Source: an uncultured Rivibacter sp. (GTDB lineage: Bacteria > Pseudomonadota > Gammaproteobacteria > Burkholderiales > Burkholderiaceae). From it: a stretch of 64,000 bases of DNA. The stretch's first letter is position 1; every line of letters begins with the position of its first letter. A model generated the notes under the pieces. That model was not told the origin of the DNA and ran no database searches. It saw nothing but the letters and a program-made list of their open reading frames with translations. The DNA is taken from positions 24,767-88,766 of the forward strand of contig CAMLLU010000017.1 of assembly GCA_946480925.1 (NCBI GenBank). Direction: 5' to 3'. Both the position numbers and the translations under genes were made by a program. Positions 63,078-64,000 of the stretch are shown one piece after another.

Positions 63078-64000
63078 TCAAGTCGAAAACGGAAAATCTT
63101 GCTGGAGCTTGAAGTCACCTCTGGGCATCAGTGGCAACTCGTACGTCACCGCCCCCGGCCCGAGCATGCTCTTGGTGGCCGCCTTCACGGTGATCTGGCC
63201 CGGGCACTGCACGGTGAGGTTTCCGGCTTCGAGCGTGATGCTGGCCCCGCCGGTGGTGGCCAGGGTGATCTTCTTGGGGCTGGCCAAGTCGATCTTGCCG
63301 CCCGCACTGGCGATGAGCAACTGCAGCGCCGCGGCGACCTCCAGCGTGTCGCCTTGCGCCTGCAGCACGACATCGCCCTGGGCGGCGCTCAGCTGCAGCC
63401 CATGGCCGCCGTCACCCGGCTGCACCGCCCCGCCCAGCATCGCAAGGGCCTGCCCGCTGTGCACCCGCAGCGCCCCGCCGCTGGCCAGGCTGCCGTCCTG
63501 CCCGGCCCCGAGGTGCACCGCCTGCCCGTTGCTGAACTGCAGGTCCTGCCCGGCTGCTATTGCGAGGCCGGCCTTCGCGGCGATCGCGATGACCGGCTCG
63601 CCGCTGTGCGGCACCTGGGTGTCGCCGGCCGGCGCCTGGTGGTTCAGCGCCTGGTGATGCGCCTTCAGCGGCACCACGTCCTGGCGCACCGTCTGGTGGG
63701 TGCCGGCCGCACGGCTGAAGGCCTCGGCCAGGGCCTGGGCCTGCTGCGCCAGCGCGACCGCCGCGGCGTTGTCGCCGCTCGGTTCGTGCTCGTGGGTGCC
63801 GTAGCTGGAGATCAGCACGCCGCCGGCGGCTCTGAGGGCCCCCCACGCATCGGTGCGCAGCTCGAAGCCCTGGCCCCGGAAGCTGCCGCGGTGGTTGTCG
63901 GCCTGGTGCACCAGGTGCCCCAGGTTGAGCTGGGTTTCGTGCTGCGTGGTCTTGAGCTGCACGCGCAGCTGGGCGTCGCTGTCGTCGAAGACCAGCTGGT
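63078..64000 (-). CDS. vgrG: Type VI secretion tip protein VgrG (5' end outside window)
   Basis: VgrG trimers form the spike of the type VI secretion tube. The visible 307 residues are the C-terminal part: the end of the gp27/gp5-like core (QLNLGHLVHQADNHRGSF with the usual ELRTDAWGALRAAGGVLIS) and the DUF2345 beta-helix (about 160-290) with LASGGALRVHSGQALAML, LLIASAGGKIDLASPKKITL and QCPGQITVKAAT. It ends GDFKLQQDFPFST. Cargo follows 27 bases downstream, so this VgrG likely delivers the effector by its C-terminal domain. The gene continues beyond 64000. Confidence 0.92.
   Translation of the reverse strand, partial: QLVFDDSDAQLRVQLKTTQHETQLNLGHLVHQADNHRGSFRGQGFELRTDAWGALRAAGGVLISSYGTHEHEPSGDNAAAVALAQQAQALAEAFSRAAGTHQTVRQDVVPLKAHHQALNHQAPAGDTQVPHSGEPVIAIAAKAGLAIAAGQDLQFSNGQAVHLGAGQDGSLASGGALRVHSGQALAMLGGAVQPGDGGHGLQLSAAQGDVVLQAQGDTLEVAAALQLLIASAGGKIDLASPKKITLATTGGASITLEAGNLTVQCPGQITVKAATKSMLGPGAVTYELPLMPRGDFKLQQDFPFST

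Overview
The window is GC-rich chromosomal DNA from a betaproteobacterium. The block erpA / bactofilin / DUF6776 protein / argC / rpsI / rplM, the codon use and the overall gene repertoire point to Burkholderiales, most like the Leptothrix-Rubrivivax-Rhizobacter group. That placement is inferred from gene order and protein style and has not been tested by alignment. No tRNA, rRNA or CRISPR array is visible.

Left part (1-30.5 kb) is mostly housekeeping and metabolic. It holds erpA (cut by the window edge), a bactofilin, argC and the rpsI-rplM ribosomal operon with a structured leader. Next come a GNAT enzyme, a DUF2726 membrane protein, the kinase srkA and htpG behind a heat-shock promoter. 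Two secreted GH13 lipoproteins, a pullulanase and an alpha-amylase, bracket a CPA2-type antiporter and a YbdK-type carboxylate-amine ligase. A molybdopterin oxidoreductase follows, then an IclR regulator divergent from an HMG-CoA-lyase / CoA-transferase pair, an SDR, a TetR regulator divergent from a COG3687 metal-dependent hydrolase, and a Gly/Tyr/Gln low-complexity protein. A UDP-glucose dehydrogenase / UDP-xylose synthase pair, an MscS-type channel and a DUF4142 protein close this part.

Middle part (30.5-46.6 kb). A block of about 6.5 kb, bracketed by an 18-bp direct repeat, carries a sorbosone-dehydrogenase-like lipoprotein and a Sec-exported Rhs protein with a small probable immunity gene. 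An O-methyltransferase follows. Then comes a tightly packed eight-gene operon on the minus strand: GT4, SDR, HAD phosphatase of GmhB type, GT9, NodU-type carbamoyltransferase, GT2, GT9, GT4-like. It looks like a pathway for a carbamoylated, possibly heptose-containing surface glycan.

Right part (46.7-64 kb). A signalling cluster contains a stand-alone CheB with a zinc ribbon, a giant CheB-CheR-PAS-histidine kinase-receiver hybrid and a lone receiver. Small envelope genes and wrbA follow. The window ends in a type VI secretion tip island read leftwards: vgrG (cut by the edge), a two-domain peptidoglycan-hydrolase effector (M23-like plus GH19-like), its periplasmic immunity protein, and a second diverged copy of the immunity gene. 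That second copy is split by a complete IS66-family element with a perfect 8-bp target duplication; removing the element restores the reading frame. Beyond it lie a frameshifted C-terminal remnant of a second effector and an unrelated lipoprotein that overlaps the remnant. I consider this effector-immunity array and the carbamoyl-glycan operon the most interesting parts of the window.
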